From: an uncultured Eggerthellaceae bacterium
GTDB taxonomy: Bacteria > Actinomycetota > Coriobacteriia > Coriobacteriales > Eggerthellaceae
Direction of reading: 5' to 3'
DNA length: 22,857 nucleotides
NCBI GenBank assembly: GCA_934630485.1
Contig: CAKTWD010000016.1
Location: 1-22,857, forward strand
Notes under the pieces: generated by a model
What the model was told of the DNA's origin: nothing
Database searches by the model: none
Seen by the model: the letters and a program-made list of their open reading frames with translations, nothing else
Made by a program: the position numbers and the translations under genes
Shown: piece after piece, positions 7,508 through 16,203 of the stretch
Numbering within the stretch: the stretch's first letter is position 1
How the letters are laid out: every line of letters starts with the position of its first letter

Positions 7508-8047
7508 TTAGTCTTCCTTGGGCTCGGAACCCTCAAGGATTTCGTCACCGGCGACTTCAGAGGAAACCTCGGTGCCTTCGGCATTAGGCCCTTGGACGCT
7601 GTCGACGACTTCAGAGGAAGCCTCGGCGTCGATGCCTGCGGCAATGCGGCCAAGGACGCCGTTCACGAAGCGAGAGGAGTCATCCTCGCCGCCGTACGCC
7701 TTTGCAAGCTCAACGGCCTCGTTGATGGTGACGGAAACGGGAACCTCATCGACGTAGATCATCTCGTAGACGGCAAGACGAAGGATAGCGCGATCGACAA
7801 CCGGCATGCGGTCGAGGGTCCAATTCTCGGAAGTAGACGAGAGGCGCTCGTCGATCTCTGCGCGATGAGCCTGCACGCCACGGACAAGAGCCTCGGCGTA
7901 CGGAGCGAACTCGATGTCGTCGGCCGGGTACTGACCAGCGTCGACGATATCCGCCACCGATTCGTCAGTGATGTCGCTTGAATACAGAAGTGCCAACGCG
8001 CTTTCGCGCGCAACCGTGCGTTCGTGTCGTTTAGCTCGTGCTGCCAT
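7508..8047 (-). CDS. nusB: Transcription antitermination factor NusB
   Basis: RNA-binding all-alpha protein that, with NusE (S10), binds boxA RNA and supports rRNA antitermination. The N-terminus ARAKRHERTVARESALALLY and the two conserved helices NWTLDRMPVVDRAILRLAVY and PVSVTINEAVELAKAYGGED followed by SSRFVNGVLGRI are diagnostic. It has 179 residues, longer than the usual 130-150 because of a C-terminal tail of about 38 acidic, Ser/Glu-rich residues after IAAGIDAEA. DNA coding for that tail contains an imperfect 22-nt duplication. It lies 39 bp after asp23 and 2 bp before xseB. Its ribosome binding site is weak. Confidence 0.95.
   Translation of the reverse strand: MAARAKRHERTVARESALALLYSSDITDESVADIVDAGQYPADDIEFAPYAEALVRGVQAHRAEIDERLSSTSENWTLDRMPVVDRAILRLAVYEMIYVDEVPVSVTINEAVELAKAYGGEDDSSRFVNGVLGRIAAGIDAEASSEVVDSVQGPNAEGTEVSSEVAGDEILEGSEPKED
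7553..7628. repeat. Imperfect 22-nt direct repeat inside the nusB tail
   Basis: Plus-strand copies at 7553-7574 and 7607-7628 share 20 of 22 bases (common core GACTTCAGAGGAA), 54 bp apart and in frame. They encode the two SSEV-type stretches of the acidic NusB C-terminus, suggesting the tail grew by a local duplication. Confidence 0.6.
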
Positions 8048-8086
8048 AAGGCGCCCTAATCCCCCACTCTTCTTACTTGCTTAGAT

Positions 8087-8440
8087 TTAATTCTCAAACT
8101 GAACGCCGTCGATGTAGACATCGACAACGCCAACCGTGACGCCAACCTGAACGGCAACGGCGTCGGCAATAGCCTGACGGACCTTCTCGGCCACATCGGG
8201 CAAGACAGAGCCGTACTTGACGTCAATATGAATGCCAACGCAAAGCTTGCCGTCGTCGTCAACGAAAACCTCGATGCCCGGGAATGCCGGCTTGCCGCCA
8301 AGAACGTTGCGGATGCCACGGCCTGCGGCGTTCAGAACGCCAACGCCTGCAACGCCTTCGACATCGGAAACGGCAAGGTTGACGATGGTCTCGACAACGC
8401 CCGGTGCAAGGGTCATTCCATCGATGTTCAATTCACTCAT
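8087..8440 (-). CDS. Asp23/Gls24 family protein (YqhY-like)
   Basis: Small alkaline-shock/Gls24-type protein, 117 residues, matching the family in length and pattern: GVVETIVNLAVSDVEGVAGV near the start, FVDDDGKLCVGIHIDVKYG in the middle and VGVVDVYIDGV at the C-terminus. In Bacillus, the paralogue YqhY sits beside accB-accC and affects acetyl-CoA carboxylase activity; the same placement is seen here. Its ATG (8438-8440) overlaps the accC TGA as ATGA and has GGGGGAT upstream, so expression is probably coupled to accC. A role in adjusting biotin-carboxylase activity is an inference from context. Confidence 0.9.
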   Translation of the reverse strand: MSELNIDGMTLAPGVVETIVNLAVSDVEGVAGVGVLNAAGRGIRNVLGGKPAFPGIEVFVDDDGKLCVGIHIDVKYGSVLPDVAEKVRQAIADAVAVQVGVTVGVVDVYIDGVQFEN

Positions 8441-9788
8441 AGCAGATCCCCCATCTGGGTTTCAATGAAATCAGTCGTGGCTTCGCCAGCGCAGAAGACC
8501 TCGTTGTCCAAGACGCGCTTGTGGAACGGGATGGTTGTCTGAATGCCCTCGATGACGAACTCGTCAAGGGCGCGACGGCCACGCGCAAGCGCCTCCTCGC
8601 GGTTGGCGCCATGCACGATGAGCTTGGCAACCAGCGAGTCGTAGTACGGCGAGATCTTGGTGCCCGACTGCACGTAGCATTCCACGCGCACGCCAGGGCC
8701 CGAAGGAGGCACGAACTTGGTGATGGTGCCCGGGCACGGACGGAAGCCGTGCTCAGGATCCTCGGCGTTGATGCGGAACTCCATTGCATGGCCGAACGGC
8801 GTGAACGGAGCGCGCTCAGCGCAGCTCATGGGCTCGCCCGAAGCAATGCGAAGCTGTTCTTTGATGATGTCGGTGCCGGTGATTTCCTCGGAAACGGGAT
8901 GCTCGACCTGCACGCGGGTGTTCATTTCCATGAAGTAGAACTTGCCGGACTCGTCCAGAAGGAACTCGACCGTGCCGGCGTTGCGATAATCGACCGCGCG
9001 GACGGCCTTTGCCGCAGCAACGCTCATGGAACGACGCAGCTCGTCGGAAAGAACCGGCGAAGGAGCCTCCTCGATGAGCTTCTGGTGACGACGCTGAACC
9101 GAGCAGTCGCGCTCGCACAGGGCCACGTTGTTGCCGAAATCGTCGGCAAGAACCTGGATCTCGACGTGACGAGGACGCAGAACCAGCTTCTCGAGGTAGA
9201 CGCCGTCATTACCGAATGCTGCGCCGGCCTCGGCGCGAGCGGCCATGTACTGAGACTCAAGATCCTCGGGATTATGAACCTCGCGCATGCCTTTGCCGCC
9301 GCCGCCAGCGGTGGCCTTGATAAGCACGGGGTAACCGACGCGGTCGGCGAACTCCTTCGCCTCGACAGCGGTGTCGATGCAGCCGTCAGAACCCGGGACA
9401 GTGGGAACGCCGCAGGCCTTCATGGTTTCGCGCGCAGTGCTTTTGTCGCCCATGCGCTCGATGCACTCAGCCGAAGGGCCAATGAAGACCAGGTCGTTGT
9501 CCGCGCAGGCGCGGGCGAACTCGGCGTTTTCCGCCAAGAAGCCGTAACCGGGGTGGATGGCCTCGGCGCCGGTGTTCTTCGCAGCGGCGATGATGTTGGC
9601 CATGACCAGGTAGCTCTTGTTAGCAGGAGCAGGGCCGATGCACACAGCCTCGTCCGCGTAGCTAACGGGATAGGTGTCTTTATCCTCGGTCGAATAAACG
9701 GCGACCGTTTTCACACCCAGCTCGCGAGCGGCGCGCATGACGCGCAGCGCCACCTCGCCACGGTTTGCGATAAGGATTTTCTTGAACA

Positions 9789-9789
<1 letters not shown>
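8437..9789 (-). CDS. accC: Biotin carboxylase subunit (acetyl-CoA / pyruvate carboxylase)
   Basis: ATP-grasp enzyme that carboxylates biotin on a carrier protein using bicarbonate and ATP. It has 450 residues, almost the same as E. coli AccC (449). Clear landmarks: KKILIANRGEVALRVMRAAR at the N-terminus, the glycine-rich ATP loop KATAGGGGKGMR, the catalytic region MEMNTRVQVEHPVSEEITG, and FRINAEDP. Its ATG overlaps the TAA of the upstream carboxyltransferase-AccB gene by one base (TAATG), so the pair is almost certainly made together. The partner biotin carrier is fused to a carboxyltransferase of the pyruvate/oxaloacetate type, so this AccC may serve a two-subunit pyruvate carboxylase, acetyl-CoA carboxylase, or both. 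Confidence 0.95.
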
Positions 9790-11684
<1,895 letters not shown>

Positions 11685-11710
11685 GCACGCACCTCCTCAA
11701 TGCAGAAGTT

Positions 11711-11732
11711 TTCAAATGAGATTTGAATTATA
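11711..11732 (-). promoter_or_regulatory. Promoter -10 with abutting palindrome, head of the carboxylase-dxs operon
   Basis: On the minus strand a perfect -10 TATAAT (11727-11732) stands about 45 bp before the ATG; no good -35 is present at 17 bp, though a TTGACG lies 23 bp upstream. Directly downstream, sharing one base, is the palindrome TTCAAAT-GAG-ATTTGAA (11711-11727), which would cover the start point. A repressor bound there would block transcription of the whole operon. Which regulator binds it is unknown. Confidence 0.6.
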
Positions 11733-11880
11733 GAAGATAAGCCCAAAGGCGGCATCGTCAAACCTCAACTACACGGATATGGCGCATAAACGGCCGCTTT
11801 GCAGGGCGTTTCGAGCAGCGCTGTTTCAGCGATGTTTCGGCGGGGTTTCACCATGCAATGCGCCACGGTCCGTGTCTCGC

Positions 11881-11894
11881 CGCTCGATCGAGCG
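11881..11894. repeat. Perfect 14-bp palindrome in the divergent intergenic region
   Basis: CGCTCGATCGAGCG reads the same on both strands. It lies between the carboxylase operon and the thioredoxin gene, in a 375-bp intergenic stretch (11685-12059) that otherwise holds the two promoters. It could be a regulator site, but it is GC-rich and could also be chance. Confidence 0.35.
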
Positions 11895-11957
11895 CTTCGC
11901 TAGGCCAAGGGCCCGTTTCGCGCTCTCACCTGCCCGTGCATCAATCCGAACTTGACG

Positions 11958-12012
11958 TTGACAGCTGCATATCAACTTAAATTTGATGGACACATCAGTT
12001 TGGGGTTGATAT
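11958..12012 (+). promoter_or_regulatory. Promoter and inverted repeat upstream of the thioredoxin gene
   Basis: A perfect -35 TTGACA (11958-11963) with an 18-bp spacer leads to TTTGAT (11982-11987), four of six -10 bases. An inverted repeat ATATCAAC (11969-11976) / GTTGATAT (12005-12012) spans the promoter, and a small TGATG-GACA-CATCA palindrome (11984-11997) lies between. The repeated TTGAT/ATCAA half-sites could be an operator. Confidence 0.5.
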
Positions 12013-12059
12013 TCTTTGGTCACGTTGAGTTTTACCCATTTCGAGGAGAGGTCAGTATC

Positions 12060-12383
12060 ATGAAGAAACTTGATGGACCAAGCTTTGAAGAAATCATCTA
12101 CGACGACGGCGAGCCCTGTCTGGTTATCTTCAGCCGTCAATCCTGCCACGTGTGCCAGCAGGTTCACCCCAAGATCGAGGAGCTTTCCGAGGACTCTCAG
12201 TACGAAGGCAAGTTCAACTTCTACGAGGTCGACGTCGAGGAAGAGCCCGGCATGATCTCCCGCTTCTCCCTGAAGGGCGTTCCGCAGGTCCTATTCTTCA
12301 ACGATGGCGAGTTCCTTGGCAAGCTCGCTGGCGATCATCCCATCGAGGAGTACGAAGAGAAGATCGAAGAGATCATCGGCTAG
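12060..12383 (+). CDS. Thioredoxin-like protein with CHVC active site
   Basis: Cytoplasmic thiol-disulfide protein of 107 residues with the thioredoxin fold. LVIFSRQSCHVCQQVHP holds the active cysteines C29 and C32, and GVPQVLFF gives the conserved cis-proline P75. The usual CGPC is replaced by CHVC, and the tryptophan normally before it is absent. CxHC/CHxC-type centres are usually more oxidising, so the partner may not be the standard thioredoxin reductase. The start is set by GAGGAGAGG 8 nt before the ATG at 12060; the frame stays open upstream to 11952, but that region holds the promoter. There is no signal peptide. It appears monocistronic, with its own promoter and terminator. Confidence 0.88.
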   Translation: MKKLDGPSFEEIIYDDGEPCLVIFSRQSCHVCQQVHPKIEELSEDSQYEGKFNFYEVDVEEEPGMISRFSLKGVPQVLFFNDGEFLGKLAGDHPIEEYEEKIEEIIG

Positions 12384-12424
12384 CAGCCTTTCGCGTCAGC
12401 TACGACGCAAACCTTTTCCTACCC

Positions 12425-12463
12425 GCCCCGACTCTCACTTTCTCCCAGAGCCGGGGCATTTTC
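12425..12463 (+). terminator. Rho-independent terminator after the thioredoxin gene
   Basis: Arms GCCCCGACTCT (12425-12435) and AGAGCCGGGGC (12447-12457) pair with one A-C mismatch around an 11-nt loop and are followed by ATTTTC. It lies 41 bp after the stop codon. Confidence 0.85.
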
Positions 12464-12552
12464 ATGCCCAATACAGGACGGGCGATGCGCGAAACGCGCC
12501 GCAACGCATTGCGCCAGCCAACACGAGCACGAAACGCCGGCAGGACGGGCGG

Positions 12553-13083
12553 CTAATCCTCGAATGCCGTGATGGCCGCGCGCATAACCACGGACAGGTC
12601 ATCAACCGACCTTTCGAACTGTTCTTGGCTCATTCGCTGCATTATCGACATAAGGCCGTCGAACGCGAAGGCGACGGCCAAGAAATCCCTTCGCTTTCCT
12701 ATTTCGTGCATGGTTATCTGACGTCGCTCAATGAAATTCGTGATGAACTTGCGCCCCAGCACCCCGCTTTCTGCATCGTGGCGAACCACGTTGCGGAGCG
12801 GATTTTGATACACCTGCTCACCCAGTTCGCGCAACATGGCGGGAAGCGCGATGTCATCGATGCTTCGATGCGCCATCTGGTCGCAAACCTTTTGCACAAC
12901 CTCATTCTCGATCTCATCGACCACGTCATAGATATTGCCGTAATGCGAGTAGAACGCCGGCTTGCTAATCTCGGCGCGCTCGCACAGCTCCTTCACCGTG
13001 ATCTTTTCAACGTCTTTTTCCTCTGCCAACTCGATTAGGGCATTCCTAATGGCTCGACGGGTTTTCACCACGCGCATATCCAT
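12553..13083 (-). CDS. TetR/AcrR family transcriptional regulator
   Basis: A 176-residue helix-turn-helix regulator. The N-terminal DNA-binding part is typical: KTRRAIRNALIELAEEKDVE, then KITVKELCERAEISKPAFYS with HYGNIYDVVDEIE. The C-terminal ligand-binding part is short and unremarkable, close to the TetR_C types often paired with transporters. The ATG at 13083 is chosen because GAGGA lies 7 nt upstream; the open frame continues to 13290 through a palindromic promoter region, which is unlikely to be coding. It converges with the thioredoxin gene and diverges from the small gene at 13426. The inverted repeat at 13107-13134, just upstream, suggests it represses itself. No transporter is directly adjacent. 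Confidence 0.92.
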   Translation of the reverse strand: MDMRVVKTRRAIRNALIELAEEKDVEKITVKELCERAEISKPAFYSHYGNIYDVVDEIENEVVQKVCDQMAHRSIDDIALPAMLRELGEQVYQNPLRNVVRHDAESGVLGRKFITNFIERRQITMHEIGKRRDFLAVAFAFDGLMSIMQRMSQEQFERSVDDLSVVMRAAITAFED

Positions 13084-13106
13084 AGGGGTATCCTCACTTT
13101 TTATTA

Positions 13107-13134
13107 TCCAATAGTTAGTTATCTTACTATTGGA
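13107..13134. promoter_or_regulatory. 28-bp palindromic operator ahead of the TetR gene
   Basis: Perfect 9-bp arms TCCAATAGT (13107-13115) and ACTATTGGA (13126-13134) are separated by 10 nt and lie 24 bp upstream of the regulator's ATG. A smaller palindrome TTACT-GT-AGTAA follows at 13178-13189. Both arm sequence and position fit a TetR autoregulatory site. Confidence 0.7.
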
Positions 13135-13425
13135 AGTAAATTGCCTATTGATTGGTTCCTCTCCTAATACAATTATATTACTGTAGTAAGGAAATGAATG
13201 CGGGAATCGCGGGTACCTGGGCGGTCGAGGCAAGAAGGAGACGCCGAAGTTGCTCTGCGAAAAACACCCTGTAAACCCCTGCCGAAACATAAACTAACCC
13301 GTTCATCTAACGTTGACGAGCAGTTCACCTTCCACAGCGAAGATAACGTCAACGGCAAGATGAAACCGAAACAGTTTTTAAAGGACTTGCACGGGAATCC
13401 GAGCAAGATGACGAAAGGACGCATC
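13135..13425. other. Intergenic region between TetR and the small gene
   Basis: No convincing gene. It begins AT-rich (to about 13195), with the small palindrome at 13178-13189, then turns to ordinary composition. A 7-bp inverted pair CGTTGAC / GTCAACG lies near 13312 and 13349. I could not assign a clean -35/-10 pair for the small gene. Confidence 0.4.
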
Positions 13426-13686
13426 ATGTCGAACGAAACCAGCTACAAATACAAGACCATCACTGTCTCCCGCAGCGACGCATCCACCACAAAAGACGCC
13501 TTCGAGCTGATGGGCTGGGAGCCCGTCGATGCTAACGAAACTGGCAGCACCACCGTTACGCTGAACTTCCGTCGCGAGCAGAAGCAGGAGAATCGCGGTC
13601 GCGTCATCAACATGAAGCAGCACAACCGCGACGCCTTCTCCGTTGCTGCAACCGCAGCTCGCCGCGTTCTTGCCGCAATGCACTAA
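13426..13686 (+). CDS. Small basic protein of unknown function
   Basis: An 86-residue product that I do not recognise. The ATG at 13426 follows AAAGGA by 6 nt, a good ribosome binding site, and the gene ends just before a strong terminator, so it is probably real. The N-terminal half reads SYKYKTITVSRSDASTTKDA with FELMGWEPVDANE, alternating polar and hydrophobic residues that suggest beta strands. Then comes a very basic stretch (NFRREQKQENRGRVIN) and an Ala-rich helix (AFSVAATAARRVLAAMH). There is no signal peptide or membrane helix. Net positive charge suggests nucleic-acid or phosphate-polymer contact, but this is only a guess. An earlier in-frame ATG at 13408 (MTKGRI) is possible but lacks a good ribosome binding site. 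Confidence 0.75.
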   Translation: MSNETSYKYKTITVSRSDASTTKDAFELMGWEPVDANETGSTTVTLNFRREQKQENRGRVINMKQHNRDAFSVAATAARRVLAAMH

Positions 13687-13773
13687 CCCATTCGGCTTAG
13701 CAAGCCGCTCGCGGCACCTCCCACCGCCGCAACAACCGTTCGCGCCCCTTCCCCTTTAGCGGACGGCTCTACT

Positions 13774-13810
13774 CGAACCCCGACGAACACTCGTCGGGGT
13801 TCGTCGTTTT
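13774..13810 (+). terminator. Strong rho-independent terminator after the small gene
   Basis: A perfect 13-bp stem CGAACCCCGACGA (13774-13786) / TCGTCGGGGTTCG (13791-13803) with an ACAC loop, followed by TCGTTTT. It lies 87 bp after the stop codon. Confidence 0.9.
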
Positions 13811-13928
13811 CCAGGCGCGCAAAACGAAAATACGCCCCGAGAAAAGCTCGGCGACCACCAAAAACCAACGCCGTCATGCAGCGGCCAAACCAGCGCCCAA
13901 CCATCAGAAACAAGCTTTCTACCTGCGA

Positions 13929-13960
13929 GTTTATCTTGTGTTTATCTTCGACGGTATACT
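13929..13960 (+). promoter_or_regulatory. Promoter with tandem OmpR-type binding repeats, response regulator operon
   Basis: GTTTATCTT occurs at 13929-13937 and again at 13940-13948, an 11-bp period. The -10 TATACT (five of six) is at 13955-13960. At a 17-bp spacing the -35 would be TATCTT inside the first repeat, a poor match. A weak -35 overlapped by direct repeats is the usual design of promoters activated by PhoB/VanR-type regulators, and the next gene is one. Confidence 0.7.
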
Positions 13961-13969
13961 GGACGCAAT

Positions 13970-14021
13970 GCGTTTGACGGCCTGCGGGAGCGCCTTCTCT
14001 GACAGAACGCCAGTCAAACGC
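13970..14021 (+). other. 5' leader hairpin of the response-regulator mRNA
   Basis: A perfect 9-bp inverted repeat GCGTTTGAC (13970-13978) / GTCAAACGC (14013-14021) would enclose a 34-nt GC-rich segment near the very 5' end of the transcript predicted from the -10 at 13955. It ends 29 nt before the ATG and leaves the AAGGAA ribosome binding site free. Confidence 0.5.
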
Positions 14022-14050
14022 CAACAATCGACCTATCGAAGGAAACCCAC

Positions 14051-14731
14051 ATGGTCACCATTCTGATTGCCGAAGACGATAAGAACGCGAACAAGCTTAT
14101 CTGTGCCGTACTGCGCCACGCCGGATACGAACCGGTCTCGGTTGCCGACGGCGCCGCAGCGCTTGAAGCACTTGAGAAAACGCACATCGACCTGGTCATC
14201 AGCGACGTCATGATGCCGAACGTCGATGGTTTCGAGCTCGTTCGCACCATGCGCGCCAACGGATACGACCAGCCCATCCTCATGCTGACAGCACGTCTTG
14301 AACAGCAGGATAAACGCGCTGGTTTCATCGCTGGGGCCGACGATTACCTCACCAAGCCCGCAGACATGCAAGAGCTGGTTCTTCGCGTGAAAGCCCTGCT
14401 GCGCCGCGCGAACATCTTCGATGAAAAGCGCATCACCATCGGCGCAACCGTCCTTGATGAAACCGATTACTCGGTGACGCGCGGACGCGTTCGCGAAGAG
14501 CTTCCGCCTAAAGAATTCCAACTGCTGTTCAAACTGCTGGCCAACCCGGGACGCACCTTCACGCGCGCCCAGCTGCTGGACGACGTGTGGGGCTGGGATA
14601 CCGACAGTGCAGAAAGCACGGTGAACGTGCATATCAACCGCCTGCGTACCCGTTTCGCCGATTGGAGCGACTTCGAAATTCAAACCGTACGCGGCCTTGG
14701 ATACCGCGCCGTTGTCAACGAAAGCGAGTGA
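14051..14731 (+). CDS. OmpR/PhoB-family response regulator
   Basis: Two-component output protein of 226 residues. Receiver domain (1-115): acidic pair D9/D10, phosphoacceptor D52 in VISDVMMP, T80 and K102 in DDYLTKP. C-terminal winged helix (about 130-224): ELPPKEFQLLFKLLANPGRT, then RAQLLDDVWGWDTDSAESTV and the recognition region NVHINRLRTRF, ending with VRGLGYRA. These are all standard. The ATG has AAGGAA 6-7 nt upstream. The stop lies 1 nt before the ATG of the histidine kinase, so the two are cotranscribed. The tandem repeat in its own promoter suggests autoactivation. The likely target outside the operon is the ABC transporter that follows, by proximity only. Confidence 0.96.
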   Translation: MVTILIAEDDKNANKLICAVLRHAGYEPVSVADGAAALEALEKTHIDLVISDVMMPNVDGFELVRTMRANGYDQPILMLTARLEQQDKRAGFIAGADDYLTKPADMQELVLRVKALLRRANIFDEKRITIGATVLDETDYSVTRGRVREELPPKEFQLLFKLLANPGRTFTRAQLLDDVWGWDTDSAESTVNVHINRLRTRFADWSDFEIQTVRGLGYRAVVNESE

Positions 14732-14732
14732 C

Positions 14733-15929
14733 ATGGGAGCCAAGCCCGACACCCAAGCAACAATCGATGCACTCGAAGCCGCCATCGACGCTCTAAAAGC
14801 AGCTGAGAATGACCTGCCCGACGCTACAGAGCCCCCTCTGCGACACTCCCAATTGCGAAGCCCTCATCCCAAGCGCATCCGCGGCATCGCCGCGGTCGGC
14901 GTCTTCACGCTCATCCTTGAAGCGTTCATCATGATCGTGCTAACCGCCGCGTCGTTCCTTGGCGGCGAGCCCTTCGAGCTAAGTGCCGTAGGCGGCGAGA
15001 CGTTCCTTGTGCTCCCCCGCTCAAGCATGAGTATGATCGCCCTGCTGTCGCTTCTACTTGCCATCATGATCTCCGTCGCCATCGAGCGCACCATCGTGAA
15101 GCCGATGCGTAGCATGACCTGGCACATGGGAGAGCTGGCGAAAGGCGACTTCTCTATCCGCATGCCCCCGAACGATCGGATCGAGATCAACGAAGCGAAG
15201 CAGTTCACCAAGTCGTTCAACAAGGCCGCCGAAGAGCTGTCGGGTATCGAGATCATGCGCGCCAACTTCATCAGCGACTTCTCACACGAGTTTCGCACGC
15301 CTATCGCTTCGATCAGCGGTTTTGCGCAATTGCTCCGCGATCAGAACCTGTCGCCTGAAGAACGCGACGAGTACCTGGACATCATTATCGACGAGTCCAG
15401 GCGCCTGTCGAACCTGTCCGAGGACATCCTGAATCTGTCGCGCATGGAGTCGTCTAACATCCTGACGAACGTCGGCACGATTGACGTCGCAGAAGGCCTT
15501 CGCCGCAGCATCGCCATCGTCGAGCCGAACGCGAACGAAAAGGACATCGCGGTCACTGTCGACATCGACGAGACTCAGGTCATCGGAAACGCCGACTATC
15601 TCAGTCAGCTTTGGACCAACATCCTGCAAAACGCTGTCAAATTCACGCCCAAAGGCGGCAGCATCAAAATTTCGCTTAAGAATTCCCAAGTGCAGAAGAC
15701 CAAGTCCGTGACCTGCGCGATATCCGACGACGGCTGCGGCATGGATGAATCAACGCGCACACATCTGTTCGAGCGCTTCTATCAGGGCGATACCTCACAC
15801 GCGCAGGAGGGAAACGGACTTGGACTTGCGCTTTGCAAAAGGATCGTTGACCTGCACGGCGGTACCATCCGCGTGATCAGCGCGCCGGGCAAGGGGTCCA
15901 CCTTCGTAGTCACCCTGCCCTGCGACTAG
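14733..15929 (+). CDS. Sensor histidine kinase (HAMP, HisKA, HATPase_c)
   Basis: Membrane sensor of 398 residues. An unusual cytoplasmic N-terminus (1-48) carries a short amphipathic helix, TIDALEAAIDALKAAENDL. TM1 spans about 52-75, a 23-residue outside loop follows, and TM2 is about 99-117. Then come a HAMP domain, the dimerisation domain with phospho-accepting H185 in SDFSHEFRTPIAS, the N box NILQNAVKFTPKGG, and DDGCGMD plus GNGLGLALCK of the ATPase domain. All catalytic motifs are intact. The tiny outer loop leaves little room for a classic sensor domain, so sensing may be inside the membrane or through a partner, as in Bce-type systems; the HAMP and HEFRTP box differ from BceS. The start at 14733 couples it to the regulator; an in-frame ATG at 14697 lies inside the regulator gene. 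Confidence 0.95.
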   Translation: MGAKPDTQATIDALEAAIDALKAAENDLPDATEPPLRHSQLRSPHPKRIRGIAAVGVFTLILEAFIMIVLTAASFLGGEPFELSAVGGETFLVLPRSSMSMIALLSLLLAIMISVAIERTIVKPMRSMTWHMGELAKGDFSIRMPPNDRIEINEAKQFTKSFNKAAEELSGIEIMRANFISDFSHEFRTPIASISGFAQLLRDQNLSPEERDEYLDIIIDESRRLSNLSEDILNLSRMESSNILTNVGTIDVAEGLRRSIAIVEPNANEKDIAVTVDIDETQVIGNADYLSQLWTNILQNAVKFTPKGGSIKISLKNSQVQKTKSVTCAISDDGCGMDESTRTHLFERFYQGDTSHAQEGNGLGLALCKRIVDLHGGTIRVISAPGKGSTFVVTLPCD

Positions 15930-16108
15930 GCAACAGCCCGGCACCAAATGCCAACTGCGACGCAAGGCTGCCAGAACGACGGGCGGCCCCAGCCGCAGCA
16001 ACGAGATGCACCGGCGAAGGATCGTCACGGGCAAATGCCAAGCTGCAAAGACAAGCGTCGAAAAAAGCATCGCCAAAGTCGCCCCAGAATGACCGAGATA
16101 AAGAAAGA
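15930..16108. other. Non-coding stretch after the histidine kinase
   Basis: I see no gene or clear signal here. A plus-strand open frame crosses it (15948-16217), but it has no ribosome binding site, an odd composition, and runs through the terminator and operator downstream. Confidence 0.5.
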
Positions 16109-16150
16109 GCCTGGCCTTGGTTCGAAGGAATCGAGGCCAGGCCCGATTTT
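16109..16150 (+). terminator. Terminator after the two-component operon
   Basis: A perfect 9-bp stem GCCTGGCCT (16109-16117) / AGGCCAGGC (16134-16142), whose 16-nt loop can fold again (GGTTC / GAATC), followed by CCGATTTT. It lies 179 bp past the kinase stop and separates the two-component genes from the ABC genes. Confidence 0.75.
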
Positions 16151-16178
16151 ACCTATTGACAACGTCCTGCTCATATTA
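16119..16178 (+). repeat. Left copy of an imperfect direct repeat flanking the ABC operon
   Basis: This 60-bp stretch aligns with 19686-19740 at 46 of 55 positions plus one 5-bp gap (hand alignment). Shared blocks include GGTTCGAA, AGGCCCGATTT, CCTATTGAC and GCTCATAT. It overlaps the terminator and ends about 30 bp before the operator of the ABC genes. Confidence 0.75.
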
Positions 16179-16203
16179 AATGGGCGGAAGCAAGGTCAAG
16201 TCG

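Noticed and set aside
5241..7511. A 756-codon plus-strand open frame opposite dxs and xseB
   Set aside because: It starts inside the terminator hairpin and runs antisense to certain genes; no recognisable motifs.
13084..13290. N-terminal extension of the TetR protein to a start at 13290
   Set aside because: It would translate the palindromic AT-rich promoter region; the ATG at 13083 has a good ribosome site and gives a normal TetR N-terminus.
14733..15929. Assignment as a BceS-type kinase
   Set aside because: The short outer loop fits, but the protein has a HAMP domain and an ordinary HEFRTP box, so it is not in that subfamily.
16156..16179. Perfect TTGACA followed by TATTAA as a promoter for the ABC genes
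   Set aside because: The spacer is only 12 bp and no good -10 stands at 16-18 bp; the TTGAC is part of the flanking direct repeat.
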